From: Brassica napus
Lineage: Eukaryota; Streptophyta; Magnoliopsida; Brassicales; Brassicaceae
NCBI RefSeq assembly: GCF_020379485.1
Contig: NC_063452.1
Span: 52,576,439 to 52,640,438 of the forward strand
Direction: 5' to 3'
Length of the DNA stretch: 64,000 nt
Part shown: positions 32,953 to 43,720 of the stretch, piece after piece
How the letters are laid out: each line of letters opens with the position of its first letter
Position numbering within the stretch: the first letter of the stretch is position 1
The notes under the pieces: generated by a model
What the model was told of the DNA's origin: nothing
The model's input: the letters and a program-made list of their open reading frames with translations, nothing else
The model's database searches: none
Position numbers and translations under genes: made by a program

Positions 32953-33522
32953 TCATGGACGGGAGGTCGAGGTAATAAGCCTCTTAAGCTTAGCAATCTC
33001 TTCAGCCAACTCTTTCACCTCCCCCCTTAGGCGCTCCACTTCTTGTTGAACACCGAAAGCCCATGGCTGACGAAAGTGCAACCCATCGTCCTGCACAGTT
33101 TCAACCAGAGTGTAAATCAGTTTCAACCAGAGTGTAACTCAGTTTCACCCAGAGATACCCAGAGTATAACACAGTTTCACCTAGAGTATAACACAGTTTC
33201 ACCCAGGGATACCCAGAGTATAACCAGATATCTCTACGTATTACGGAGTTTCAATCAGTATATCTCATTTTCCCTTAGTTTTACAACGAAGACAAAGATA
33301 AGCGGAAATTACCTCATAATTCTTGCAGGTGAAGTACCTACTCCCAGGCAAGGCATCGAAATCTGATTTGTACTTCGGAGTTGGAGAAACATTCGTCATT
33401 ATTTCACCACCGCATGGGGAACGGGTAGGAATTCCATATTGGGCATCCCAAACGAACCCTAACATGTCGTAGTGTTTCTTCAGCTTCTTCATCTCCTTCA
33501 TCTCTTCATACGGATGAGTCAT
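32953..33522 (-). CDS. Small GRF-like zinc-finger/coiled-coil protein of the MULE
   Basis: Two minus-strand exons, 33313-33522 and 32953-33090, join in phase at GT-AG sites to give 115 residues with no stops. Exon 1 starts MTHPYEEMKEMKKLKKHYD and contains SPCGGEI and SRYFTCKNYE, the Cys-containing pattern of Brassicaceae GRF-related proteins. Exon 2 (FRQPWAFGVQQEVERL, then KELAEEIAKLKRLI) forms a leucine-rich coiled coil. The intron holds a tandem AGTTTCACCCAGAGTATAAC repeat. It lies inside the MULE, so it is an element accessory gene; its function is unknown. It is the only gene of the element that looks undamaged. Confidence 0.65.
33100..33235. repeat. Tandem repeat in the intron of the small GRF-like gene
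   Basis: Imperfect units of about 28 bp built from CAGTTTCAACCAGAGTGTAA-like text, with a second form containing GAGATACCCAGAGTATAAC. Related in part to the GTATAAC motif found elsewhere in the element. Confidence 0.65.
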
Positions 33523-34359
33523 GTTCAGTAAAGGGGAAAGAGTAAAACCGTGGAGCTTCAGAGAAAATAGAAAGAGAATGGATAAAGAGAGAGTGTATGA
33601 ATGGTGAGAGAGAGTAGAGAGAGAGAGTGCTGGGGAAGTGAAAAAGTGTCTGGGAAAATAGAGGAGAAGATGAGACGAGGCCAGATAAAAGAGCAGAGGG
33701 AATCTACTTTTTGACCCAAATAATTGAAAATTTTGCCTTTTTTCGTTTAGGCGCAAGAATAATTTTTATTCTCCCTCCGAAATATTTGCTCTTAGTTATA
33801 CTGAAGTTTCTGGTTTTACCAATTTTCTTCATAGTTCTACTTTTCGTGATTTCAACATTTTTTAGTTTTACGTCTAATTTTAATTTGTAAAGAAAGTTTT
33901 ACTTGTCATTTTTCTGCATTACCATGTAAGTATATATGATTAGTGCAATAATATCTTTGAAATCATGAAAACTATAGAATACTTCTTTATATGCTGATCT
34001 TATTAACAAAGTGCTCTTGGAAAGACTATATACAATGCATATCTTCATTGATCTATTTCTCATGAAACGATGAGTTTTTTTTCTTATGTGGTTTGTAAAT
34101 TTTTGTTATCTTCACTAATCTATTTTCAGAAGCAGTATCTGCTATATCATTTTTGGTGAATGTGTTTCTGTATTAAGACTTATGTAGTTCGGATTATGCC
34201 AATTTCTATCATAGTTACACCTTGTTATACTAGTTTTCCACGGTTTTCCAATATATCTCTTAAACCTAGGTTCCAAAACACTTAAACATAACTGCCAAAA
34301 CGCTTAAACAGATGTTGTAAAACAAACACTTAAACTTAGAGAATACATGGTAAGATCGC

Positions 34360-34780
34360 TTAAACATAAAATTCTTCAAACTTTCTAACAATTTCCTCTT
34401 CATTTTTTATCTTCTCCAAATTGCTTCTCAGTTCTGCAATTGTTTCGTTTAACTGTGTAATCACTCTACTCTTCTCTCGGATCTCATCCCGGGCTTCAAT
34501 CAAAGCTCTTTTTGCCATAATGTCCCGTCCTCTTCATCAAACCATGCGAAGAACTTGCATCCATTTTTCTCCTGCCATAATTTCAATTGTAAAGCTATTT
34601 TCCCATCAGAATCTCTAGTTCTATAATCAGATGGGATACCTTAAAACACTGACAACCATAAAATCGTCGCCATGGGTTCTCGTCTGTCCAAGCTTGTGTT
34701 ATGACTGCCTCTAAGCCACATAAACACAATTTCCGACCATTTTGCCTTCTCCTTGACGATCCCGAACCATCTCCTTGCAT
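34360..34780 (-). pseudogene. GRF zinc-finger protein (At1g43920-like), frameshifted
   Basis: From ATG 34780 the minus strand reads a basic start, then KLCLCGLEAVITQAWTDENP and RRFYGCQCFKV, the first half of a GRF zinc finger (CxCG ... RRFYxC). The second half (GCKFFAWFDEEDGT) follows in another frame after an indel near 34620. The coiled-coil tail (EARDEIREKSRVITQL, LRSNLEKIKNEEE) is in a third frame after about 34530 and ends at 34360. GRF fingers bind single-stranded nucleic acid in other proteins. This copy cannot make the full product. Long GA runs near 34815-34860 lie in its leader. Confidence 0.65.
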
Positions 34781-35057
34781 CTTCACTATTTTGTACCGAG
34801 AAGGAGAAGAGTCGAGAGAGAGAGAGAGAGGGAGAGTAGAGAGAGAGAGAGAGAGAGAGGAGATCGAATCGAATGAAAAGGTGAACAATAAACAGTATTT
34901 ATTTCATTTATTAGAGGTTTAAAGGAGAAAATTTGGGTCTATTCCACAAAAGATTTACTTAGTTTTACCAATGTTTTCAAAATAAGCAAAAGCAACATAC
35001 CAAAAGCAACGTACCAAAACCAAACAACACAACAGCCATAAAATCCGAACAAAAGAT

Positions 35058-37940
35058 CTAGTTTGATTCACTGGGATTACTACTACGCATTCCAAACAAC
35101 AGCCAACTGAAACCGAAATTTTGCCTTGGCCGCCTTATGTTTTGTGTCTTTTTACGTCGTTCCCCAACAGATGGATTCCTCTTATTCTTTTTCCTTCCCT
35201 TCCTCTTGAGGCGATCCGGAGGTATGATCTGAAGCTCTTTGATGTGATCTGGTACATTCCATTCAGACCTGTCCGGCACAGAATAAATGGTCTTGTAATA
35301 AGCCAATGCCCAAAGTTCCGTCCAGTAATATTTCGAGCACAACTCATGATACTCTATCCTGATATCACGTCGACGACCGGGAGCAGCTTCAACCTCAAGG
35401 AAATATAAGTAAGCAGCAAGTCCGTGCAGACAAGGATACTTTTCATAATCATACACCTTGCAGGTACAGCTCTTCGCTATCAAGTTCACAACATAATTCT
35501 TCCCATTATCAGTGTCGGTTACCTCGTACTCAAGCTCATAACTATTAAGCTCACGCACTTGTGTTTTCTCAGCTTTGCCCCATAGCTCATGCAAGTGAAT
35601 CTCGACAAGAGGAACCAGTTTGGTATCAATCGACCCAGCCACAGAGTCCTTCCGATGTTCATTAAACCAGTCAGAAAACTTTTTGATGATTGTATCCAAC
35701 AATGGTATTAAAGCATACCTCCTGGCGTCCTTAAACACACTGTTCATTGACTCCACACTGTTGCTAGTGTCCAAGTTGTATCTGACACCTGGGAAATGAA
35801 CCCGAGCCCATGTGCTTTTATCAGTATGCTCCTCCAAATACTTGTACGCTGGAGGATATCTCACCTTAAAAGATGCGTAAGCAGACTCAAACTCAGCCAA
35901 CGTGTAACACCTAGCCAACTCCATAAATCTCCATCCGACTACGGCTTTGGTTGTGTTACAAGCATGCCCTCTCTCATTCTGAGACAAATGCCATATACAA
36001 TGGCCATGGTGAGATTGTGGAAACACATTAGCTACAGCCACGATGAGGCTCTGGTTTCTATCACTCATAAAAACTAATTCAGAAGAGTCTGGTATAGCAG
36101 TTTTGAGCATCTCGAAAAACCATGTCCAACTAGCATTATTCTCACCGTCGAGTACACCAATCGCAAGCGAATAATGGTGACGATTAGGATCTTGAGCTTT
36201 AGCAAATACTAGTACACCACCATATCCATTCTTCAAAAATGTGGCATCCACAACTATCACCTTCCTCATGGCTGCAAAACCTTCAATACAAGCTCCCAGA
36301 GCTATAAAGAGGTACTTGAACTTATTTGCCTCATCCAACTTCACCCATGTTTTTGTTCTCGGATTGACCTGCTCTAACATGTACAAGTAGCTATATAGCA
36401 TCTTGTAGCTCTCTTCCGAACCACCACGCAACTCAGAAATAGCTAGATTTTTCCCTCTCAAGGCTGTGGAGTAGGATATTGTTACACCAAGTTTTAACTT
36501 TATAAGATCCATGATATCTTTCGGAACAGGAGTACTCAGTTTTCCAGGATATTCCTCATTCAGAAAAGTTGCAACTAATTTTGCTGAGCCTTTCCTCTTG
36601 ATGTTGCTGCTTTTACTTTGATTAGACTGAGAGCATGTATGCACACCCGTGTAATCCTAACAGAAAAAAATTCAGTCTGTGGAATCCTTGCAGCTCGTAA
36701 ACCCCACTTACAGGTTGCTTCACAACATTTTAACACCAATCGTCTCCAGTCCGACTTTTTGATAACATAACAAAAGCATTCACCAAATGCAGCTCTATCA
36801 ACCACCTCTTGAAGTGCTTTCTTACTTGGAAACTCCTGATACTTAAACAGACCCAAACCGTCTTCCCAATCCTCTATAACCTGACTAGCTTTTTTTATAG
36901 GTGGCTGCTCAACATACTTATCTGCACCCATACCCGTCTCACCTGCGGTGTTCGTCTCTGCTGCGGTGTCCGTCTCAGCTGCTGCGTCCGTTTCAGCTAC
37001 TGTGTCCGTTTCAGCTGCGGTGTCTGTCTCCGCTGAAGTGTCTGTCTCCGCTGCAGTGTCTGTCTCCGCTGCAGTGTCTGTCCCAGTTGCGGTGTCCATA
37101 TCCATAAAATCATTCTCTGCATCTATCAGCTCCTTCTGTTGATTTGCTTGACCATTTTCTACATACAGAGTTATGGCCTTAGGTCTGATTTCATCATAAA
37201 CATCATCATTTCCCTGCAACACTTCGTAGTTCATACCAAACGAACTTATGCCCACTCTCGATACTTTCTCTAACTGATCCGATATACTCGTCTCCTCCAC
37301 TAACAAGAGAGATCTACGATTGTCTTTATCAACGGTTGTTAGGAAACCAAACAGATCATCATCATCACGAATAATTTGATGTTCTTCAGATCCATACACC
37401 ATCGGCATGCACTTCAATGCCAGTTTTACCTTACTTTCATCCAACACAAGCTTTTTATACAACTTTTCTTCTAGCATTGCCAAACTTATATCCTCCACAG
37501 TTGTCTTCAAGGTTACACAAGAGATCTCCCCTTTGAATTTGAAATAGACGCTCGCATATTTCATCATTGTATCCTGTAAGAACAAAAGAATAAAGTTTTA
37601 GTTATACCCGTAATTCTTAGTTCTACCGAGTTGTCTACAGTTTTACCAAGTTTTACCTACTCTACAACAATTATCAGTTCTACTTGTTATACCTAGTTAT
37701 ACAAAGTAATGCTTAATGCTTAAACAAGAACTCAAATGTATGTACGATTGATTGATCGGAGAGATCTCCGTGCAAAGCTACTCACAATCGAGACAATTCA
37801 CGCACCCCCATGCATAACAATTTCATATACAAATCAACCAAATCATCCCAGAATCAATGCCGTTTCAACACTTTCAATTACAAACCCTAAATCCAATTTA
37901 TATCTTGCAGCTCGCTGAGGAGAGAATAACTAACCTGCAT
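35058..37940 (-). pseudogene. MULE transposase (MuDR type), one frameshift
   Basis: A six-base coding exon (ATGCAG, 37935-37940) is spliced to the main exon at 37573. Domains in order: PB1-like N-terminus; acidic region with about ten AETDTA hexapeptides (36915-37095); MuDR zinc-binding domain with ECFCYVIKKSDWRR and LKCCEATCKWGLRAARI; transposase core with VVDATFLKNGYGG, FMSDRNQSLIVAV and SVESMN as DDE candidates; a SWIM finger CTCKVYDYEKYPCLHG; a Lys-rich tail. The frame breaks near 36653, where one T seems lost from a T run just after the zinc domain. Both halves stay open over 330 and 520 codons, so the mutation is recent. The gene is transcribed from the right terminal repeat inward. Confidence 0.9.
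37595..37700 (-). repeat. AGTTNTACC cluster in the first intron of the transposase gene
   Basis: Six exact complements of GTANAACT (AGTTATAC, AGTTCTAC, AGTTTTAC forms) plus one TGTTATACC within about 105 bp, just upstream of the main transposase exon. Confidence 0.8.
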
Positions 37941-38397
37941 TACGACCTCTCCGAATGAATGCTAGCCGGTGGAAACGTTGCGGTCCGACGGCGTCGCCGG
38001 AGTAGCTATCGACGTCGACAACAGAGTAGCTGGGAGGGAGCTGCGAACCAACCAGAGACAATAACGAGCTTCTCGAGAGGGAGAGGAGCTGCAAGCTGGA
38101 GCTTTCCTCGAGCTGCGGGATAACAATTTTTTTTCTTTTAATTTTTGATTTTCTTTTTTTCTGAATTCCAATTGAATTCGGTTTCAATTGAATTGAATTC
38201 TCAATTACAAACCGTCGACCGAAACCGGATAACTCAACCCATCCACCCCAAATTCGAATTTTTTTTTCCCACCCTTGAAGGGCATTCCCGTCATTTCACG
38301 CCGACTTAATGAAAAGAGGGCATAGGAGATTATGGAGCCCATAGGAGATTTTGCTTATCACATTTGGGGGCACCAGAGGCGTTGACTCAGCTATGTC

Positions 38398-39563
38398 CCT
38401 CATGCCAAGCCCTAAAGGACAACAACCAAGAGTAAGGCTTAAACAAAGCTTCATGGGTATGGTAAGACATTTTCTCTGTGTTTTTGTTATCTACATGTTG
38501 AGGTTAGACTAAGGGAAGGAAGAGCAGTGAACATTCCCGTGATTTGTTTGCCTTGGATGTTGTCCACGCTGAGGTTACATTCTCTCACCGTGCTAACATC
38601 ACCTCTTTTTTTTATGTGCTACCTCGCCCTTTTTGCTTTTGTGATTAATGGGCTTTTGTGGTTTGATCGCCCAGCTTCGCTATAATGTCAATTTAATAGT
38701 TGAAAACGGTGAGAGATCAGATAATCCAAAAATGTGTCAACACTTAACATAACTAAGTAGACAAAATGCGACAAGTAAAGTACCTGCCTTTGGTGGTCGA
38801 TAACCGAGCTTAGATGCTGCACCACTGAACCCTACCCGAGACGCCATACCCAAAAGGATCCGATCAGAAGAGGAATCTGGGTTAGTAGTTGTTCCTGTCA
38901 GTTTCTCGAAGATATCCGTGTCGAGGAGCATTAAGATGAGAATGTATGTACCTACAAAACCAAAGGAAACAGTGTTAATTGAGTCATCAAATCGATATTT
39001 AAATGGTTCTTCTCGCTGGTGATTCACCAGAGCTCCAACGGGAGGGCCATGGATGGTTCTTGATGTCTTCAAGTGCTTAAGCTTTATCATTTCTGATACT
39101 AAAAGTTAGTTTGGTCTTCGTGTTCCGAGTTCGTTAAGGTGAAACAGAGAGAGAAGTGAGATGAAGAAGGAGAAGTGAGTGACCAATTGGGGATAATGTG
39201 AAAGATTTGGGATTTTATTTGAAATTAAAAATTTGTAACTTTTTGAGGACACACGTGTTGTCTTCTATTACTCAGCTTATCTTGAGATTTGCAAAGAAAA
39301 AATAATGATATTTGATTTGCTAAACAAAATAAAAAATAATGATGTTTGATTACTAAAATAATTTAATTTAATGAAAAGGGATGATTATGTATATAAAGAT
39401 TTTAACATTTACCTTGAGCCAGAAAAAAAATATGGAAAAAAAAGTTCAAAACGACGACTATCAAGTGAAGAACGTGTTTAGTACGGACCAATACGATAAC
39501 AGAGAAGTTTACCAGTCCCATTATGTAAACTGTTCAGATTCTTATTCTCAAAATACAAAAAAA
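38398..39563. other. Flank right of the MULE, with an unrecognised minus-strand ORF
   Basis: Directly after the MULE target duplication the plus strand reads LMPSPKGQQPRVRLKQSF up to a GTAAGA donor near 38461; the ATG just before it lies within the target duplication (AGCTATGTC). A 117-codon minus-strand frame at 38737-39090 (NHQREEPFKYRFDD, GMASRVGFSGAASKLGYRPP) has a coding look but no family I recognise. The remaining sequence is AT-rich. Confidence 0.35.
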
Positions 39564-40117
39564 CAGCAGAACCTCTATAAATTAATAAGTTGAGATTTTC
39601 AAATTTTATTAATTTATAAGATACTAATCCAAAAAAGTTTTATTATTTAGATTTCTTATTTGAAGATATATTTATTCTAAGATAAGAAAAATATTTGATT
39701 TTAATGTATAGACATTAATTGTTATTTTTAAAATTTGACATTTATATTAATTTTATAATATTATTTGGCGTATATAATAAATATTGTATAGAACTTAAAT
39801 GTAGTTTTAGATATAATATTACTAAATTTATCAAAAAATATTAAGTGTTAAGAAATATAAAGATAATTTTATTGTTAATATAAAACAAATAGTATAATAA
39901 TTGGTTCTTATTTATATAAAATGTGTATACATATAAATTATTAATTTATAACTTTAATGGGACCATATATTTACATAGAATTTTCTAAAAATATATTATC
40001 TTATTATTTTATTGATTTTGTGTCAAATTTTGAACCGGTCCAAGTTGGGACCGACGAAATTTATTAATTTGTAAAGATTATTAACTTATCGAGTATTAAT
40101 TTATAGAAGATCTACTG
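39564..40117. mobile_element. Emigrant-like MITE (pogo/mariner type)
   Basis: Ends match the Emigrant terminal repeat: CAGCAGAACCTCTATAAATT on the left, and CAGTAGATCTTCTATAAATT read from the right. TA follows the right end; the left flank is AA, so the TA duplication is imperfect. The 550-bp interior is AT-rich and non-coding, with inner ATTAATTTATAA repeats. Confidence 0.75.
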
Positions 40118-40585
40118 TATTTTGAAATGTGATGTTTTGTGAGTATTTTGTTTGTCATCTTTTGTTATATTGATTTCAAACTGGATTGGTCAAAAGGCAT
40201 GGTACAACGAATCCGCCTGTCGTAATGAGCGACACCAAAAACTAGAGCTGTCGGCTTAAAGATACAACCCCGAAGTCATAAGCCGGCGATTGCAGATATA
40301 CAACCCCTGAAACAAAAACACACAAGGAAACACATAAACTAACAATATTACATGAACATAGACAAGAAAATAAGAGACCAAAGACTAAACACCCAAGACG
40401 AGACTCAAACCCAGCCATAGAGAGAACGAAACCGGCCCAAATAGTTTTTGTGAGTATAGTCGCGTATTTCAAATTTTATTGTCTCCAAATTTTAAGTTAA
40501 CTTGATTTCAGTTTTGTTTTTATCAGTAAGTAAATAAGGTTGATTAAATTGGTTAACCCAAAAACCTTCCTTTTAGTTTTACTAA
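40118..40585. other. Spacer before the minus-strand Helitron
   Basis: About 470 bp. A 76-codon minus-strand open frame at 40242-40472 is Cys/Leu-rich without a recognisable domain. I see nothing else here. Confidence 0.35.
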
Positions 40586-42059
40586 CTAGGGGTATGTCGG
40601 CGCTACGCGCTGGATCTTGAACACTAATATATATATTTTAATGATTTCAAAACTATTTTTTTTTATGAAATGTGAAATTCATTGATCATTGTATAAAAAA
40701 TAGTAATTTACAGAAATAAAGACCTACAGATGAAAATTTACATGGCTAAAGAAAACGTTTTAAACTGCAAAGCTCTAAACTGAGACTTCAAACCAACGTT
40801 TCATTAAGCATGCAAGCTTGTGGTCAGCTTTGTAGCGAAGAAAATCAATCATGTTGTGAATTGCTTTGTCAATGATTCGAACCACTATTTTTGTGGTCAA
40901 GGTTTCAAAACTATTTTTGCGTTTGTAGGGAAAAAATATAGTAAATATATGGAGGTATTTAAATTTTATTTTACTTTGTCCATCAGTTTTTGAACGTTTT
41001 TTTTTTATAAAAAAAGGTCAAATATATGCAAAAAAAAATAAACATGACAACCAATATTTGCGACTACACCAGAATTTCTGAGTATTATGCTCTTATAAAT
41101 AATATAGTTTTTTGTTACCGTCACATCCAGTCGAGCAAAGTGCTTTTAGAATTCGTTGATTACTTTAGCTTTTGTTTTATGGGTGACATTTGCTGAAGAT
41201 GTGAAAAAGTGCAAGATTTATCAAAAAAATGAGAAGATATATCAAAGTAGTAAGTGAAGCAAAGTGTGATCAATATCTTGTTCATTGCAACCATAGATGT
41301 GGCTGCACCTTTCATATCTGATGAGATTGAGGGGCCTCATAAGAAGACGGGTCATCCGCCATGAAGAGCTCGTTCTCCACCGCGAGTAGCTAAAATGTGA
41401 TGGTGGGTTAGTGGTTTATGATACAACCACAATAATATATCTTCAATCACATTGAAAAAGTCCAAATGCACAATATTACAACAAATATATTTAGCATGGT
41501 GGGGGGTTGACATTTATGACTTTTTAAATATAATTTAGTAATTCACATTTATGTTCCTTTCACATTTAAAGTTCACCCTATGTCTAAGAACGTTAATAAT
41601 AATCAATTAAAAGGAAAGCACCGGAGCACCAGACTCAGATCCCAACAACGTCTATATACTTATTCCTTGGAATCATCAAGCCCATCAAAATGCATGCATG
41701 ATCTCTAAAATTTCAACTTTACACCGCCATAGAAGAGATCAGACTGACATGTTCTGGTGCAAATAAGTCAGATATAATAGTGGAGGAAACTCACTAAGAC
41801 TAAATGTTGCCTTGGGTTTTAGTAAATTAATGATAAGTTTGTTACTTGGAACTCCCTTATCAACACGATCTACTACTGTAATCACGATTTGATCGACCCA
41901 TAAGTATTAAGAAGCTAAAGATCTTATTCAAATTGCACTCCGAAACGTTTACAAAAATGAGAACCTAGGCGTCTTATTTATATGGCAGTTAAGAAGTCTT
42001 GAGCAAAGACTTTTCCACTCAGAATCTTTGCTATCCGCGTTCAATACAAGAAAACAGCG

Positions 42060-42372
42060 GTATTCTGACGGACATTCCGACGGAAAATGAAATCCTCGGA
42101 ATATCCCGAGGAATTTCCGAGGAAACACAAAATTGGGTTTCCTCGGAATTTCCTCGGAATATACCGACGGAATTCCGAGGAAATATCAATCCGTCGGAAT
42201 ATTTCGAGGAAATTCCGAGGAAAAATGTGTTCCTCGAAAAAAACCGATGAATTCCGAGGAAATATTATAGCCGTTGGAGAGCCGTTGGGGGATTTTACAA
42301 AATTCCGAGGAAATTCCGACGAACTAGCCTTTTCCGTCGGAATTCCGTCAGAATTTCCTCGGTCTGTCGGCA
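42060..42372. repeat. Left subterminal repeats of the CACTA element
   Basis: More than a dozen copies of TTCCGAGGAA/TTCCGACGGA-type 10-12-mers in both orientations. Open frames here are by-products of the repeats. They probably serve as TnpA-like binding sites, by analogy with En/Spm. Confidence 0.8.
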
Positions 42373-42475
42373 GGATTTAAACTATAAATACAAGCACTCC
42401 TCTTCCTCTTCATTCACTCCATATCTTCATCCTCCCTCTTACTCTATTTACACACGAATTTGATTCATAAAAAAT

Positions 42476-43492
42476 ATGTCTTCTTCAAATTATTTTCGTT
42501 CTTGGATCGATCGACCTCATTTGGATCCGAACACGAGATTGCTTACGGAAGAATACCAACGAGGTATAACCGAATTCATGGGGTTAGTTCACCGACAACC
42601 GGAAGCAAAAACAAGTATGTTAAGATGTCCTTGCTCTAATTGTAAAAATAGAAAGGTTATTAAAGAGTGGGATGTTTGGACTCATCTATATTTGAGTGGG
42701 TTTACACGAAGTTACAAAATTTGGTATCATCATGGGGAAACTGATTATGAACATGGTAGTACTAGCGAACCTCAGCCAGCGGTTAGATTAGAAGAACCAA
42801 TTAGAACGGATGTAGATTATGGTGTAGGTACTGAGCAGATGGTAAATGATCATTTTAGAGGGGAAGATTTACCCAATGCACAAGCTAGGAGATTTTATGA
42901 TATGTTGGATGCTGGAAAGCAACCATTGTACGAAGGTTGCAGAGATGGTCATTCAGCTTTATCATCTGCTACAAGATTGATGGGCATTAAAACATATTAT
43001 AATTGGGCTGAAGACTGTGTGGATGCGACTGCTGATTTTGTAAAAGGTATTCTACCCGAGGATAATGTAGCTCCTGGTTCATACTACGAGGTTCAGAAAC
43101 TTGTAGCTGGTCTTGGTTTATCGTATCAGGTAATAGATGTATGCAGCGACAACTGCATGATTTATTGGAGGGCGGATGAACAGCGGGTTACATGCAAATT
43201 TTGTGGAAAGCCTCGTTATAAAGATACGAGTGGAAGAGTTCCAGTGCCATATAAAAGGATGTGGTATTTACCTTTGACGGAAAGGTTGCAGAGGTTGTAT
43301 CTGTCTGAACGCACAGCGCAACCAATGAGATGGCATGCGGAGCACTCAACAGATGGTGAGATCAGACATCCTTCAGATGCAAAAGCGTGGAAGCATTTCC
43401 AATCAAAGTATCCCGACTTTGCGTATGAGAGAAGAAATGTCTACCTTGGATTATGTACTGATGGTTTCAGTCCGTTTGGCAAGAGTGCATAG
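42476..43492 (+). pseudogene. CACTA TNP2-like transposase, 3' truncated
   Basis: From the ATG at 42476, the first 335 or so residues match the TNP2 family: a transposase-associated N-terminal domain (SWIDRPHLDPNTRLLTEEY, then RCPCSNCKNRK, and W-x-HLYLSGF) followed by the tnp2 start (YNWAEDCVDATADFVKGILP, then CKFCGKPRYK). The match stops at GLCTDGFSPFGKS, where the catalytic domain normally begins its long run. The frame ends a few codons later in foreign sequence. The usual length is about three times greater, so the catalytic residues are gone. Confidence 0.88.
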
Positions 43493-43720
43493 TTGGCCTA
43501 TACCCATGTTCTGGAACAGCCCTTCAATGTCTGATTTGATTCCCAATATTGTCATCGTCTCAGGACATGCTAGTTGTGTAGCCGGAACGGCTACCTTCTT
43601 CATGTTGTTGTAGTGGGTGGTATCAGACTAATCCCACTTCTTGGGAATCCTTTGCTTCTCTCGCTGAGACGAACCCTCTTCTTGTGTGTTCTTCTTTGCT
43701 GATGTTTTCGTGCGCTTCAT
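43484..43720 (-). pseudogene. Retroelement gag-like gene fragment inside the CACTA element
   Basis: The minus strand from ATG near 43718 reads MKRTKTSAKKNTQEEGSSQR, then a TAG after IPKKWD, then SDTTHYNNMKKVAVPATQLA and IEGLFQNMGIGQLCTLAK. The frame would be continuous but for that one stop. The style resembles the basic N-terminus of Athila-type retroelement ORFs, a weak identification. It begins exactly where TNP2 homology ends, so it marks a deletion/insertion junction. The roughly 500 bp to its right may be its leader. Confidence 0.45.

Larger units (their letters stand above)
29410..38388. mobile_element. Mutator-like element (MULE), 8,979 bp, complete
   Basis: Perfect 9-bp target duplication AGCTATGTC (29401-29409 and 38389-38397). 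The terminal inverted repeats of about 35-40 bp share CCTCTG, then TGCCCCCAAATGTGATAA, close to each end. Inside are four genes: a DUF1985 gene on the plus strand, and on the minus strand two GRF-like zinc-finger genes and a MULE transposase. Non-coding parts are dense in the motif GTANAACT. The termini and target duplication are clean, but the transposase has a frameshift, so this copy is probably no longer autonomous. Confidence 0.93.

Noticed and set aside
40242..40472. 76-codon Cys/Leu-rich minus-strand ORF as a membrane peptide
   Set aside because: No start context, no homology and repeat-rich surroundings.
41095..41107. AATAATATAG as the 5' end of a short minus-strand Helitron starting at 40586
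   Set aside because: It lacks the terminal TC, and a much better 5' terminus with the host A lies at 49764.
41220..41400. Minus-strand Cys/His text resembling a LINE zf-RVT end
   Set aside because: Only a few residues fit and stops interrupt it; too weak to annotate.
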